From the NCBI GenBank assembly GCA_964442135.1, contig CAYTYN010000002.1, positions 1-64,000 on the forward strand: 64,000 nt of DNA, read 5' to 3'. Shown here piece by piece: positions 1 to 8,489 of this stretch. This DNA comes from Avanaerovorax sp964442135. GTDB taxonomy: Bacteria; Bacillota; Clostridia; Peptostreptococcales; Anaerovoracaceae. The notes beneath the pieces are model-generated. The model ran no database searches and was not told where the DNA came from. It was given only the letters and a program-made list of their open reading frames with translations. Position 1 is the stretch's first letter; each line of letters opens with the position of its first letter. The position numbers and the translations under genes are program-made.

Positions 1-276
1 TTCAGTTGCACTTCTCTTTCACCTGCTCTTTAAAATGTGTACCTGCTCAGCTTTGCATCCCGGTAAAAAAATTCGCTAATGCTAATTTCGTTACGGAAGA
101 GCCTCGTTGTAACATAGCTCTGCCGCATATACGGTTGTACCTGTATTTTACTTACTCCTTGTCGTTTGTCAAGAATATACAGAAAATTTATGCGCGGAAA
201 GCGCGGGATTTCAGCATTTTTTTCTCGAAACGGCGCGCTTTTAAATAAAAAATAATATATGTTGTGGTTTTTTGAC
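1..276. other. Left-edge intergenic region without a gene
   Basis: I see no convincing coding sequence here. The only open frame (6-248, + strand) has no ribosome binding site and no recognisable family. The region is AT-rich and carries a promoter-like element pointing left, annotated separately, so it is probably the leader of a gene lying beyond position 1. A short GC-rich hairpin (GCGC, loop GGAAA, GCGC) near 191-206 has no clear role. Confidence 0.5.
145..172 (-). promoter_or_regulatory. Putative sigma-A promoter pointing off the left edge
   Basis: On the minus strand, TTGACA (167-172) and TAAAAT (145-150) are separated by 16 bp, close to the housekeeping consensus. Transcription would run towards position 1. 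The gene it serves is not in the window, and the ~140-nt leader that follows matches no riboswitch I recognise. Confidence 0.4.
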
Positions 277-320
277 GAAAAAATAGAGATCGCCTCTATT
301 CCGGAAGAAGTGATCTCTAT
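277..320 (-). terminator. Rho-independent terminator after kamE
   Basis: Arms ATAGAGATC and GATCTCTAT (283-291 and 312-320) form a 9-bp stem. On the minus strand it is followed by a run of T residues. It lies 25 bp past the kamE stop codon and should end the kdd-kam transcript. Confidence 0.8.
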
Positions 321-344
321 GAAAGCTATTATACCGCGAACGAT

Positions 345-1139
345 CTATCTATCGGCAATAGCCGATTTCTTTTCCCAGCCGCGCCTCTTGACCTCCTGCA
401 TGATATAGCTCATCACATGCTCCGCGTATTTCCCCGGGCCGAACCCTGCGTCATATCCCAGCTCCTGAGCAAGCTCGTGGGATATTCTCGGACCGCCGCA
501 GGTGAGGATGATCTTATCTCGGATACCTTCAGCTTCCACCAGCTCCTCCATCTTAGTGAGCTGTTTGATGTGAATGTCCTTCTGGGTTACAGTCTGTGAA
601 ACCAGAATAGCGTCTGCATTAAGCTCTTTAGCTTTAGCGATAAGCTGTTCGCAGGGAACTTGGGAACCCATGTTGTAGGCTGCCACGTTTTTGAATCTTT
701 CAAGACCGAAGTGGCCGTGGAAGCCCTTCATCTGGATGATGGCGTCAATGCCTACGGTATGAGCGTCAGACTCGATGGAGGCTCCTACTACGACCACGTC
801 TCTTCCGATATTCTCTCCGATCCATTCACCGCACTCTACACGATCCATTACGGTACCCTCTACCTTCGGTACGTTAATGGCGGTAAAGTCGATGGCAGCC
901 TGAGCGGAGCCGTATACGTTGAAGAATGTATATCCCTCGGTAAGCTCGCAGTAGTAGGCAACGTTAGGCTCGTCGATACCCAGCTTCCTGACGTACTGCT
1001 TAGCGCATTCCTCCGCCTCTTCACTGTAAGGAACAGGAAGGGTAAATGAAATCTGAACCTTACCGTCGTTTAAAGCGTCGCCGTAAGGCTTGACGCAGGT
1101 CAGATCGATCTGAGTGTTTGCTGTCTTTGTCTCTGCCAT
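345..1139 (-). CDS. kamE: Lysine 5,6-aminomutase beta subunit (KamE)
   Basis: This is the cobalamin-binding subunit of D-lysine/L-beta-lysine 5,6-aminomutase. The enzyme moves the terminal amino group of (3S)-3,6-diaminohexanoate to C5, giving 3,5-diaminohexanoate. The base-off B12 motif D-A-H-T-V-G is at residues 125-130, with His127 as the expected cobalt ligand. Lys138 aligns with the PLP lysine of the known enzyme. At 264 aa it has the usual length. An AGGAGGTG ribosome binding site precedes the ATG. It is the last gene of the operon, 14 bp after kamD and just before a strong terminator. Identification is firm. Confidence 0.96.
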   Translation of the reverse strand: MAETKTANTQIDLTCVKPYGDALNDGKVQISFTLPVPYSEEAEECAKQYVRKLGIDEPNVAYYCELTEGYTFFNVYGSAQAAIDFTAINVPKVEGTVMDRVECGEWIGENIGRDVVVVGASIESDAHTVGIDAIIQMKGFHGHFGLERFKNVAAYNMGSQVPCEQLIAKAKELNADAILVSQTVTQKDIHIKQLTKMEELVEAEGIRDKIILTCGGPRISHELAQELGYDAGFGPGKYAEHVMSYIMQEVKRRGWEKKSAIADR

Positions 1140-1153
1140 ATCAGTGCACCTCC

Positions 1154-2707
1154 TTATTCATGATCCATGAACATCTTTATGAACGGATTGAAGTAATTCT
1201 CGCCTTTGGTGCAAACGCCTTCAAGGCCGTGTCCTCCGTCGAAGGGACGCTTCACTCCGCCGAACTTGCCCTGTTCTATGGTGGAGAAAAGTCCGTCCTT
1301 TTCGACCTCTGCTAAGAGAGCGTCAGCCTTTGCCAGAACCTCCTGCGCCCTGCTCTGAATGATTCCTCCCTCTTTAAATTCCACCTCGTCTCCGATGTGC
1401 CGGCAGTTGTTGAAGATATACTCGGCGTTTTCGATTGCCAGATATCTGTCCTGCATGAACGGAGTGTGGATGGCTTCTGTCAGCATACCGGTAAGGAGTA
1501 TGGACTGATGGGTCCACACCGTTACCAGATTAAAGAGCGCGTCCTGCAGATGACCTCTGAAGATATTTCCGGTCATGAATTTAGTAGGAGGCATATATTT
1601 CAGTCTGGCGTTGGGGAATATCTCTCTGGCCATCTGAGCCTGTGAAAGCTCCAGCAAAAATCCGTCCTCTGTGGAGGGATCCATCTCAAAGGCATGACCG
1701 AGACCCATCTGTTCCTCAGGGATATTAGCGAGCACGGCGAACTGCTCGTTGATGAACTGGGACGCGGTTACTGTATGCGCCGATTCGATAGCGTCGTCTG
1801 TGGTAAGGTAGTTGTCCTCGCCGGAGTTAAAGATGATTCCGCAGTATCCGATGATGACTCTGGACATGAACTGGTCTACCAGCGTCCTCTGCATATTGAT
1901 GTCTCTGAACAGGATTCCGTATATGGCGTCGTTCAGCATGACGTCAAGTCTCTCTAAAGCTCCCATGGCCGCGATTTCAGGCATACACATTCCGGAAGAG
2001 TAGTTGCAGAGCCTGATGTATCTTCCGACCTCCTCTCCGACTTCGTCGAGAGCCTTCCTCATGATTCTGAAATTTTCCTGAGTGGCATATGTTCCGCCGA
2101 AGCCCTCAGTGGTAGCTCCGTAGGGAACGTAGTCGAGAAGGGACTGGGCTGTAGTTCTGATTACCGCGATAACGTCGGCTCCCTGTCTGGCGGCGGCCTG
2201 AGCCTGAACTACGTCCTCGTAGATGTTTCCTGTAGCTACGATTACGTAGATGTACGGCTCCCTTCCTTCTCCTATGGTGCTAAGGTACTCCTGACGCTTA
2301 GCCTTCTGAGCGTCGATTTTAGCGAAGGTTTCCCTGATGTAAGGCATGAGAGCCTCGGCAGCCTGCTCCTGTGTACATGTGGCAAGCTTGGTTATCTCCA
2401 GCCTTCCCGTCGAGATGTCTTCGGCGATTTCCTGGGGAGACTTTCCTGTCTGAACGATAGCGTTGCCCATCCAGTACGCGGCGCCTGTAGGAAGTCCGCC
2501 GGCTTCTTTAATGTGGTCTACTACCACATTGGGAAGGGGGGTGTCAACATCATCGACTCCGTCAACACCTAAAAGCCTTACAATAGTTCTTTCGGTGGAT
2601 ACAGTTGTATGACGGTCGATGAACTTCTGCATGTCGCGGGCGATGTTCGCGGCATGCCGGCGAGCGCTGTCAACAACTTTCGGGTCAAGGTTAAGTTTGC
2701 TTTTCAT
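1154..2707 (-). CDS. kamD: Lysine 5,6-aminomutase alpha subunit (KamD)
   Basis: This is the large subunit of the B12- and PLP-dependent 5,6-aminomutase, which carries the TIM-barrel active site and works with KamE encoded directly downstream. The 517-aa length matches the family. Conserved stretches such as PTKFMTGNIFRGHLQDALF near residue 380 are typical of KamD. The start ATG follows a GGAGAAAGAGG ribosome binding site. The gene is 11 bp from kamC. The kamC-kamD-kamE order places the presumed reactivating ATPase just upstream of the enzyme it would repair. Confidence 0.95.
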   Translation of the reverse strand: MKSKLNLDPKVVDSARRHAANIARDMQKFIDRHTTVSTERTIVRLLGVDGVDDVDTPLPNVVVDHIKEAGGLPTGAAYWMGNAIVQTGKSPQEIAEDISTGRLEITKLATCTQEQAAEALMPYIRETFAKIDAQKAKRQEYLSTIGEGREPYIYVIVATGNIYEDVVQAQAAARQGADVIAVIRTTAQSLLDYVPYGATTEGFGGTYATQENFRIMRKALDEVGEEVGRYIRLCNYSSGMCMPEIAAMGALERLDVMLNDAIYGILFRDINMQRTLVDQFMSRVIIGYCGIIFNSGEDNYLTTDDAIESAHTVTASQFINEQFAVLANIPEEQMGLGHAFEMDPSTEDGFLLELSQAQMAREIFPNARLKYMPPTKFMTGNIFRGHLQDALFNLVTVWTHQSILLTGMLTEAIHTPFMQDRYLAIENAEYIFNNCRHIGDEVEFKEGGIIQSRAQEVLAKADALLAEVEKDGLFSTIEQGKFGGVKRPFDGGHGLEGVCTKGENYFNPFIKMFMDHE

Positions 2708-2718
2708 CCTCTTTCTCC

Positions 2719-4464
2719 TTATCTGATATATTTTTTCGCTCCCTCTATAATCTCCCTGTCTATCCCTAACATGGAGGCTATGCTGAGGGCGTCCTTAGGT
2801 ATCTGTGCTTCGTTATCAACCCGACACAGGCGGTAGTCCATATATTTGGATATTATATTTATTCTGTCCCGACGGTTCGCATACTGTATCTCGCTGTTCA
2901 GGCGATTGAAGTCGCAGTCCGCAAGGCCTCTGACCTGCATGTTGACTACGCCTTCCCTTTCGGTTACGGACTCGAAATGGGTCGTAATTAAAGAAATATA
3001 CGGCTTTCCCATAAGGTAATCCACCAAGCTCTTAGTCAGGGCGGTTCCCTCTGTCGGGTTGGTTCCCGAGGCGATCTCATCTATGAGAATCAGAGATCTG
3101 TCGTCTGCGTTGTCCAGTATCTCTTTCATCTCCTCCATCTCGCTGCCGAAGCTGGAAAGTCCTCTCTCCACAGACTGGCTGTCTCCTATGAGTATCCGCA
3201 TGTAGTTGGAAAGTCCTATTCTGGCTCTTTCCGCCGGAACGAAAAATCCATACTGAGCCAATATGGGTATCTGGCCCGAAAGCTTCAGGGATATGGTCTT
3301 TCCTCCCATGTTGGCGCCGGTGATAAGGGTTACCCCGTCCTTTAAGGATATGGATACAGGGCAGTATTTTTTACCCTTGGATTTTATTATATCCTCTACT
3401 TGCAGGTTCCTTCCGTTTTCGAACTGGACCACGTGATCCTCTGTTATCTCCGGCTTAACCAAATCGTGGTTTATGGAGTACATGGCCCTTGCCAAAGCCA
3501 GATCCAGCGCTCCCATTTTGTCGCAGTTTTCCTCGATAACCTGAGCCTTATCGGAGATTTTTCGGGAAAGCTTCTCCCTGATTTTTTCTTCCTCGCCGTC
3601 TATCCTCTCGTTCAGCTTTTCCATCTCGCCTATGTAGCCGTATACGGTTCGGGTAGGCTTCAGCTGCATGGTAGCGCTCATGTAATCCTGATCGGTCATT
3701 TCCAGCTCGGGAAGATTTACTATCTTCTCGTAATTCGGATGGGATTTCGCCACCACTATGTCGAATTTCGGGGTCAGCAGAACTCCGTATTTCTTTCTCA
3801 GCTCTTCCCGCTCCGCCTTTTGTTCACGGCGAATCAGCCTTTCATACTCCTTCTTTTGCCTGCGAAGCTCCCCTAAAAGGGGACTGAACTCGTCGTAAAT
3901 ATAGAAGGTGTTCAGCCTGTCTCCCCGAGGGTCCAGCTCGTCCAAAAGCTCCTCCGTATCCTCGAGGAAGTATTCCTTCGGAACGGTCTCCACCTTGGGC
4001 GCTCCTTCCTCCTCGCTTCCCGGGTTCGGGCTGTCTGCGGCGCCGCCCGCCTTCATCTCCTCGACGCAGTGATTTCCCTTATAATCTCCCACCTGATGCT
4101 CCATGGTGAGCTTTCTCAGCTGTCTCATCTGAAGGAGGAGGGACTTAACCTCGTAAAGCTCGACTACCGATAATACGGAGCTTCCGCTTCTCGCCACGGT
4201 CAGGCTGGGGTCCTTTACTTCCATGAAGACCTCCCGAAGCTTGTCGGTAAGGTTTCTGTTCTGCCTGACGAAGTGAATCATATGCTCCACTCTGTCCAGC
4301 TCTCCTCTGAGAGCCTCCTCCTCTCCCGGGTAGAAGGGCTTCATTTCTTTAAGTTTTTTCCTGCCAAAGGGGGTGTTCAGCTCCAGATTGAACATGACGT
4401 ACTCAAGACCCGTTTCCCGCCTGGTCTTTACGTTGGCAAGTCTGCGGTTTTTTCCCTGTTTCAT
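2719..4464 (-). CDS. kamC: MutS-like ATPase, 5,6-aminomutase reactivase type (KamC)
   Basis: This 581-aa protein has a MutS-family C-terminal ATPase: Walker A GANMGGKT near residues 383-390, a Walker B-type LILIDEIASGTNP segment, and a TTHFES H-loop. The N-terminal half is helical and charged, and there is no mismatch-recognition domain. MutS-like proteins of this type are linked to lysine 5,6-aminomutase and ornithine 4,5-aminomutase, where they are thought to reactivate the B12 enzyme. The longer open frame from 4563 is rejected because the ATG at 4464 follows GTGAGG, two bases after the kamB stop codon. The reactivase role is inferred from context and family, not visible in the sequence itself. 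Confidence 0.85.
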   Translation of the reverse strand: MKQGKNRRLANVKTRRETGLEYVMFNLELNTPFGRKKLKEMKPFYPGEEEALRGELDRVEHMIHFVRQNRNLTDKLREVFMEVKDPSLTVARSGSSVLSVVELYEVKSLLLQMRQLRKLTMEHQVGDYKGNHCVEEMKAGGAADSPNPGSEEEGAPKVETVPKEYFLEDTEELLDELDPRGDRLNTFYIYDEFSPLLGELRRQKKEYERLIRREQKAEREELRKKYGVLLTPKFDIVVAKSHPNYEKIVNLPELEMTDQDYMSATMQLKPTRTVYGYIGEMEKLNERIDGEEEKIREKLSRKISDKAQVIEENCDKMGALDLALARAMYSINHDLVKPEITEDHVVQFENGRNLQVEDIIKSKGKKYCPVSISLKDGVTLITGANMGGKTISLKLSGQIPILAQYGFFVPAERARIGLSNYMRILIGDSQSVERGLSSFGSEMEEMKEILDNADDRSLILIDEIASGTNPTEGTALTKSLVDYLMGKPYISLITTHFESVTEREGVVNMQVRGLADCDFNRLNSEIQYANRRDRINIISKYMDYRLCRVDNEAQIPKDALSIASMLGIDREIIEGAKKYIR

Positions 4465-4466
4465 GG

Positions 4467-5486
4467 CTACATCCTCACGTCCACTACGGGTATGTCGGGA
4501 ATCGCCTTCTGCATTTCCTCCCGCAGGAACCGATTGTCGAAGGTATAACCTGCCGGCGCCCACGGGTTCACTGTAACGGCGGCGATTTCAATGTTCTTCA
4601 GCACGCTCAGCCTGAAGCCTTTCTTCCTGTATATGCTCCAGTCCATGGGGCTGACGAATATCTTGGTCGGGTCCTTCAGCACGAACCGAACCTGTTTCAG
4701 GTTCCGAAGGGTTATATCGCATATGACGCTGGTGGTAAAAGCTCCCGGAATGTATATATATCTCGTATCCTCGTCTATACTGCCGTTTATGGCGCCGGCA
4801 GACCCGAGACCTGTCAGCAGGTTCAGCTTCTTCACCTCTCCCGTCTCGCTGACGAGGATGATCTTATCGTCAAAGTTATTATTCTCTATAGCTTCTCTTA
4901 TGACCCCCGCTTCCAGCTCAGGGGTTCTGTAAAGGTTCACCACGTGAGCCGTTTCATCTACTACGTTCTTCAGCTTTCTCGACAAAACCGCTCCGGTGGA
5001 AAGGATTATGGCGTCCGACGTATCGGGAGACGCTATGGTTCTCCTGTCAATGGCTCCGTCTATGAGAATGAGGTCGCACCCCATCTCCAGCATATCCTGC
5101 GCCAAAAGCTTTTGCTCGGCGTTTATCACGGGTCCGGCTACCTGTACATATCCGGCTTCCATGACCCGACATATGAGAAGCTCCCCTATGGCAGTGGAAT
5201 ATTCGGTCTTTTTCAGAACCTCCAGACCTGCGTCTGCCATGTCGAACAAAAGCGAAGGCACGGCGGCCAGCATTCCCTGATCCAGATATACTCTTGGCTT
5301 TTCGGTGCCGGTGACCAGATCTCGGGACTCTCCGTCTCTTCCGGTAGAGGTAACGCCTAAAACCACACCCTCATCCATCGCCTCTTCTATGAGGTAATTT
5401 AAGGCTGTGGTCTTGCCTGCGTTTTTCGCCATTCCAACGATGGAGACTGATTTATATTTTCTTGACAGGTCGCAGAGTAATCCCAT
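4467..5486 (-). CDS. kamB: P-loop protein of the aminomutase reactivase (KamB)
   Basis: This 339-aa protein carries a Walker A motif, GMAKNAGKT, at residues 18-26, and resembles no housekeeping GTPase that I recognise. Homologues sit beside MutS-like KamC in lysine-fermentation operons and are thought to be the partner subunit of the 5,6-aminomutase reactivase. A GGAG element lies 10 bp before the ATG. The gene ends two bases before kamC, so the two are probably translationally coupled. It is separated from kamA by a strong hairpin and a scaffold gap. Function is inferred from the P-loop and context. Confidence 0.8.
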   Translation of the reverse strand: MGLLCDLSRKYKSVSIVGMAKNAGKTTALNYLIEEAMDEGVVLGVTSTGRDGESRDLVTGTEKPRVYLDQGMLAAVPSLLFDMADAGLEVLKKTEYSTAIGELLICRVMEAGYVQVAGPVINAEQKLLAQDMLEMGCDLILIDGAIDRRTIASPDTSDAIILSTGAVLSRKLKNVVDETAHVVNLYRTPELEAGVIREAIENNNFDDKIILVSETGEVKKLNLLTGLGSAGAINGSIDEDTRYIYIPGAFTTSVICDITLRNLKQVRFVLKDPTKIFVSPMDWSIYRKKGFRLSVLKNIEIAAVTVNPWAPAGYTFDNRFLREEMQKAIPDIPVVDVRM

Positions 5487-5558
5487 TTCAGCGTGTCTCC
5501 ATTCCTCTTGCTTTATACTGTTTACTTTATGCTATAGGGAGACCGGAAGGGTCCCCCT

Positions 5559-5658
5559 NNNNNNNNNNNNNNNNNNNNNNNNNNNNNNNNNNNNNNNNNN
5601 NNNNNNNNNNNNNNNNNNNNNNNNNNNNNNNNNNNNNNNNNNNNNNNNNNNNNNNNNN
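5559..5658. other. 100-N scaffold gap between kamA and kamB
   Basis: This is a run of 100 N. The 41 bases on its left (5518-5558) are repeated exactly on its right (5659-5699). The contig ends therefore overlap and the true sequence probably contains one copy and no gap. Confidence 0.9.
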
Positions 5659-5671
5659 CTGTTTACTTTAT

Positions 5672-5704
5672 GCTATAGGGAGACCGGAAGGGTCCCCCTA
5701 TAGC
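5672..5704. other. Strong intercistronic hairpin, kamA-kamB
   Basis: Arms at 5672-5685 and 5691-5704 pair over 14 bp with one A-C mismatch, around a 5-nt loop. On the minus strand no T-run follows, so this is more likely an RNA-stability or processing element, or a weak attenuator, than a full terminator. The stem is also where the assembly broke. Confidence 0.65.
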
Positions 5705-5747
5705 TTTTAAATGTTGCAGGTTATTATGCTTTATTCTTACGCCTTGT

Positions 5748-7016
5748 TTATGCCTTATTCTCAGCATTTCTCTCGTGTCTCAGCAGGTGAGCCGGCTCCA
5801 TGGACTTGATCTGGAGTCCTTCGCCCAGTGCGGACACGCCCTCGTATCTGTACGTCTTCTTGCCCGTGCAGTAATCGCATGTGCATTCAAGCTCAGGCAG
5901 TCGAGGCTGAGTGTAGGTGGTGATAATGCCTTCGTAGTTTCTGAGGATAACCTTGTCAGGGGTCTCGGAAATAACGTACTGCGGCATAACAGGAGTTTTT
6001 CCGCCGCCTCCCGGAGCGTCTACAACGAAGGTAGGAACTGCGTATCCGGAGGTGTGTCCTCTGAGGCCTTCGATGATCTCGATGCCCTTGGCTACCGTTG
6101 TTCTGAAATGCTCGATACCTACGGAAAGGTCGCAGATGTAGATGTAGTAAGGTCTTACTCTGTTGTAAACCAGCTTCTGCACCAGTTCTCTCATGATGTG
6201 CTTGCAGTCGTTTACCCCTCTCAGGAGTACGGACTGGTTGCCCAGAGGAATACCGGCGTCGGCAAGCTTTCTACATGCCTCGGCTGCCTCGGGGGTTAGC
6301 TCCTTGGAGTGGTTGAAGTGGGTGTTAAGCCATATAGGATGGTACTTCTTAAGCATGTTAACCAGATTGTCTGTTATCCTCATAGGCATTACAACAGGTG
6401 TTCTGGAGCCGATTCTTACGATCTCTACGTGATCGATCTTTCTCAGCTCGCTTATGATGTACTCAAGGGTGTCGTCTTCTACGAGAAGGGCGTCGCCGCC
6501 GGACAGAAGAACGTCTCTGACTACGGGAGTTCTTCTGATGTAATCGATACATGCGTCGATATCCTCTCTGGATCTGGCTCCGTCGGTTTCTCCTGCCAGT
6601 CTTCTTCTGGTGCAGTGACGGCAGTACATGGAGCACTGGTCTGTGATGAGGAAGAGCACTCTGTCAGGATATCTGTGAGTAAGTCCGGGAGCAGGGGAGT
6701 CCGCGTCCTCGTGAAGAGGGTCTGCGTCGTCAGCTTCTGACCTGTGCATCTCGGCAAGGGTAGGAACCGCCTGCATTCTTACAGGACATCTCGGATCGTC
6801 AGGATCCATGAGGGAGGCGTAGTAAGGGGTAATGCCTACTCTGAATCCGCCCATTACCTTGGCGATATCTTCCTTTTCCTTTTCGGTAAGGTTTACTACC
6901 TGTGCGATATCCTCAACTGTGGAAAGTCTGTGGGAAACCTGCCAATGCCAGTCGTTCCACTGCTCATCGGTTACATCCTTGAAAAGAGGGATGTCTTTCC
7001 AGTTTCTTGTTGCCAT
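5748..7016 (-). CDS. kamA: Lysine 2,3-aminomutase (KamA)
   Basis: This radical SAM, PLP-dependent enzyme converts L-lysine to (3S)-3,6-diaminohexanoate (beta-lysine), the first step of anaerobic lysine fermentation. The cluster-binding CX3CX2C motif is at Cys128, Cys132 and Cys135. The PLP lysine is Lys340 in PGGGGKTPVM. A C-terminal C-T-C-D-Y-C segment matches the zinc-binding cysteines of the family. The 422-aa length is normal. AAAGGAG precedes the ATG at 7016. The gene lies downstream of kdd and upstream of kamB, in both cases across a hairpin and a scaffold gap. Confidence 0.97.
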   Translation of the reverse strand: MATRNWKDIPLFKDVTDEQWNDWHWQVSHRLSTVEDIAQVVNLTEKEKEDIAKVMGGFRVGITPYYASLMDPDDPRCPVRMQAVPTLAEMHRSEADDADPLHEDADSPAPGLTHRYPDRVLFLITDQCSMYCRHCTRRRLAGETDGARSREDIDACIDYIRRTPVVRDVLLSGGDALLVEDDTLEYIISELRKIDHVEIVRIGSRTPVVMPMRITDNLVNMLKKYHPIWLNTHFNHSKELTPEAAEACRKLADAGIPLGNQSVLLRGVNDCKHIMRELVQKLVYNRVRPYYIYICDLSVGIEHFRTTVAKGIEIIEGLRGHTSGYAVPTFVVDAPGGGGKTPVMPQYVISETPDKVILRNYEGIITTYTQPRLPELECTCDYCTGKKTYRYEGVSALGEGLQIKSMEPAHLLRHERNAENKA

Positions 7017-7045
7017 GTTAAGTCTCCTTTAATTTCCTTTATCGG

Positions 7046-7081
7046 AGCTGCCGGCGGCGGCCTTCTCCCGCTCCGGCAGCT
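7046..7081. other. Inverted repeat in the kdd-kamA spacer
   Basis: AGCTGCCGG (7046-7054) and CCGGCAGCT (7073-7081) form a perfect 9-bp stem with an 18-nt GC-rich loop. It lies about 30 bp upstream of the kamA start, with no T-run. It may set relative expression of kdd and kamA by processing or partial termination. Confidence 0.55.
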
Positions 7082-7117
7082 TCCGTATGTTGGGTTAATC
7101 CGATGTTAGGTTGCCGG

Positions 7118-7217
7118 NNNNNNNNNNNNNNNNNNNNNNNNNNNNNNNNNNNNNNNNNNNNNNNNNNNNNNNNNNNNNNNNNNNNNNNNNNNNNNNNNNN
7201 NNNNNNNNNNNNNNNNN
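7118..7217. other. 100-N scaffold gap between kdd and kamA
   Basis: This is a run of 100 N between kdd and kamA. A partial hairpin (GTCGG / CCGAC) sits on the kdd side and a 9-bp stem on the kamA side, so secondary structure probably caused the break. There is no long overlap between the flanks and the true size is unknown. Confidence 0.9.
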
Positions 7218-7245
7218 CGGCGTCGGGTTAATCATCCGACCGGAG

Positions 7246-8283
7246 TTACGCGTACATCTCCGCAAAGAGGTTTCTCAGTCCTTCATGCTCTCTGAGGCAC
7301 TGGAGAGTAATATCCGCATGTCCCTTAGAGTAGCCGTTTCCTACGATCATGGTAACGTCCTTGCCTACGCCCTCTGCTCCGAGAGCAGCCTTGGTAAAGC
7401 TGGTAGCCATGGAGAAGAAGTATACGAGACCGTCGTCCTTGGTGCACAGGATGGAAGCCATCTCAGTGTTCTCGATGTTTACGCAATTGATAACGATGTC
7501 GCAGAGCTCTCCGTCGGTAAGCTCCATAACCTTGTCGTACATTCCCACAGCGTCTGTAGCGTCCATGTGGAAATACTCGTCGGCAAGATCCAGCTTTCTG
7601 GCTCTGTCTTCGGATTTCTGAGAGCCTGCGGCGCAGATAACCTGTCCGGTTACGCCGGCTCTCTTCTTCGCTTCATAGAGACAGAGAAGGCCGGATTTTC
7701 CGCCGCCGCCGATAACCAAAACTCTCTGGCCGGGCTTAACCAGCTTGGCAGTCTGAGCAGGCGCTCCGGCAACGTCCAGTGCGGAAAGGGCAAGTCCTTC
7801 CGGCATATCGTCGGGAAGCTTAGCGTAGATTCCGCTCTGGAACAGAATCGCATGACCCTTAATGTCAACCTGGTCGATTTCAGGTCTTACCTCGAGAATC
7901 TCATCGATCTGCAGCGGAGTGAGGGAAAGGGATACCAGTGTAGCGATCTTATCCCCTGCCTTCAGGTCTCCAACGTAATTTTCTCCTACCTTCTCTACGG
8001 TTCCGATGAGCATTCCGCCGGAGCCGGTCCACGGATTCTTGTGCTTGCCGGCTTTGGCAACGATTCCCAGCATTGTCTCCTTAATCTTTTCAACATCTCC
8101 CTCGGCTCTTCTCTCTATCTCAGTGAAGGAAGCGGAGTCGATGTTAAGGGTCTTAACGCTGATAAGAACCTCGTTATCGTAGATTTCGTCCATGTTGTTA
8201 TCGATAACGTCGGCCGGCTGAGGTAATACGCCTTTCGGGGAAATAACTCTGTGGGTTCCGTATGGTGATCCTTTCTTCTGCAT
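7246..8283 (-). CDS. kdd: L-erythro-3,5-diaminohexanoate dehydrogenase (Kdd)
   Basis: Kdd oxidatively deaminates 3,5-diaminohexanoate to 5-amino-3-oxohexanoate with NAD(P)+, the third step of lysine fermentation. The protein is 345 aa and related to medium-chain dehydrogenases, with a clear Rossmann glycine motif, VLVIGGGGKSG, near the middle. AGGAGG directly abuts an ATG at 8292 but is 9 bp from the ATG at 8283, so I chose the latter. The protein is clearly paralogous to the N-terminal half of the adjacent regulator. A near-consensus sigma-A promoter and two palindromes lie upstream. Confidence 0.94.
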   Translation of the reverse strand: MQKKGSPYGTHRVISPKGVLPQPADVIDNNMDEIYDNEVLISVKTLNIDSASFTEIERRAEGDVEKIKETMLGIVAKAGKHKNPWTGSGGMLIGTVEKVGENYVGDLKAGDKIATLVSLSLTPLQIDEILEVRPEIDQVDIKGHAILFQSGIYAKLPDDMPEGLALSALDVAGAPAQTAKLVKPGQRVLVIGGGGKSGLLCLYEAKKRAGVTGQVICAAGSQKSEDRARKLDLADEYFHMDATDAVGMYDKVMELTDGELCDIVINCVNIENTEMASILCTKDDGLVYFFSMATSFTKAALGAEGVGKDVTMIVGNGYSKGHADITLQCLREHEGLRNLFAEMYA

Positions 8284-8358
8284 AATAATCATCCTCCTAA
8301 AAATATTAAAACAAAGATTTTAAAACATTTACAGCTTCGGCATACCGTCTTTGTCTTA

Positions 8359-8387
8359 ATTATAGAACAATTTCTATTACGTGTCCA
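8359..8387 (-). promoter_or_regulatory. Sigma-A promoter of the kdd-kam operon
   Basis: TGGACA (8382-8387) and TATAAT (8359-8364) on the minus strand are exactly 17 bp apart. The start site would fall about 70 bp before the kdd ATG. I looked for a -24/-12 element here and found none with correct spacing. Confidence 0.7.
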
Positions 8388-8433
8388 CGCCTGTCGGCTG
8401 AGGATGATGGGGATTATTTCTAAAACGGCAGGC

Positions 8434-8481
8434 GAACCGATTTGTGTTCATTTTCAAAAATGAGCGAACCGCTAATGGCTC
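8434..8481. promoter_or_regulatory. Pair of GAAC-N8-GTTC-type palindromes upstream of kdd
   Basis: The first site is GAAC at 8434-8437, 8 bp, GTTC at 8446-8449. The second is GAAC at 8466-8469, 8 bp, GCTC at 8478-8481, with one mismatch. Their centres are 32 bp apart, about three helical turns. The same palindrome occurs upstream of kal at 10634-10649. They are candidate binding sites for the sigma-54 activator encoded between them. Confidence 0.55.
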
Positions 8482-8489
8482 ACATGCCT

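Noticed and set aside
1..144. Possible riboswitch in the left-edge leader (a GGGATGCAAAGC stretch on the minus strand recalls c-di-GMP-I)
   Set aside because: The GGCAAACC, GNRA loop and receptor parts of that class are missing and no stable core could be drawn.
6..248. 80-codon open frame at the left edge
   Set aside because: No ribosome binding site, no family resemblance, and it runs over a promoter-like element and AT-rich non-coding sequence.
2719..4464. DNA mismatch repair MutS
   Set aside because: Only the ATPase part is MutS-like; mismatch-recognition and Smr domains are absent, and the location within kam genes points to the aminomutase reactivase.
8334..8346. Sigma-54 promoter before kdd (GG...GC on the minus strand)
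   Set aside because: The spacer is 9 bp and sigma-54 needs 10; flanking bases also match poorly. The sigma-A pair at 8359-8387 is better.
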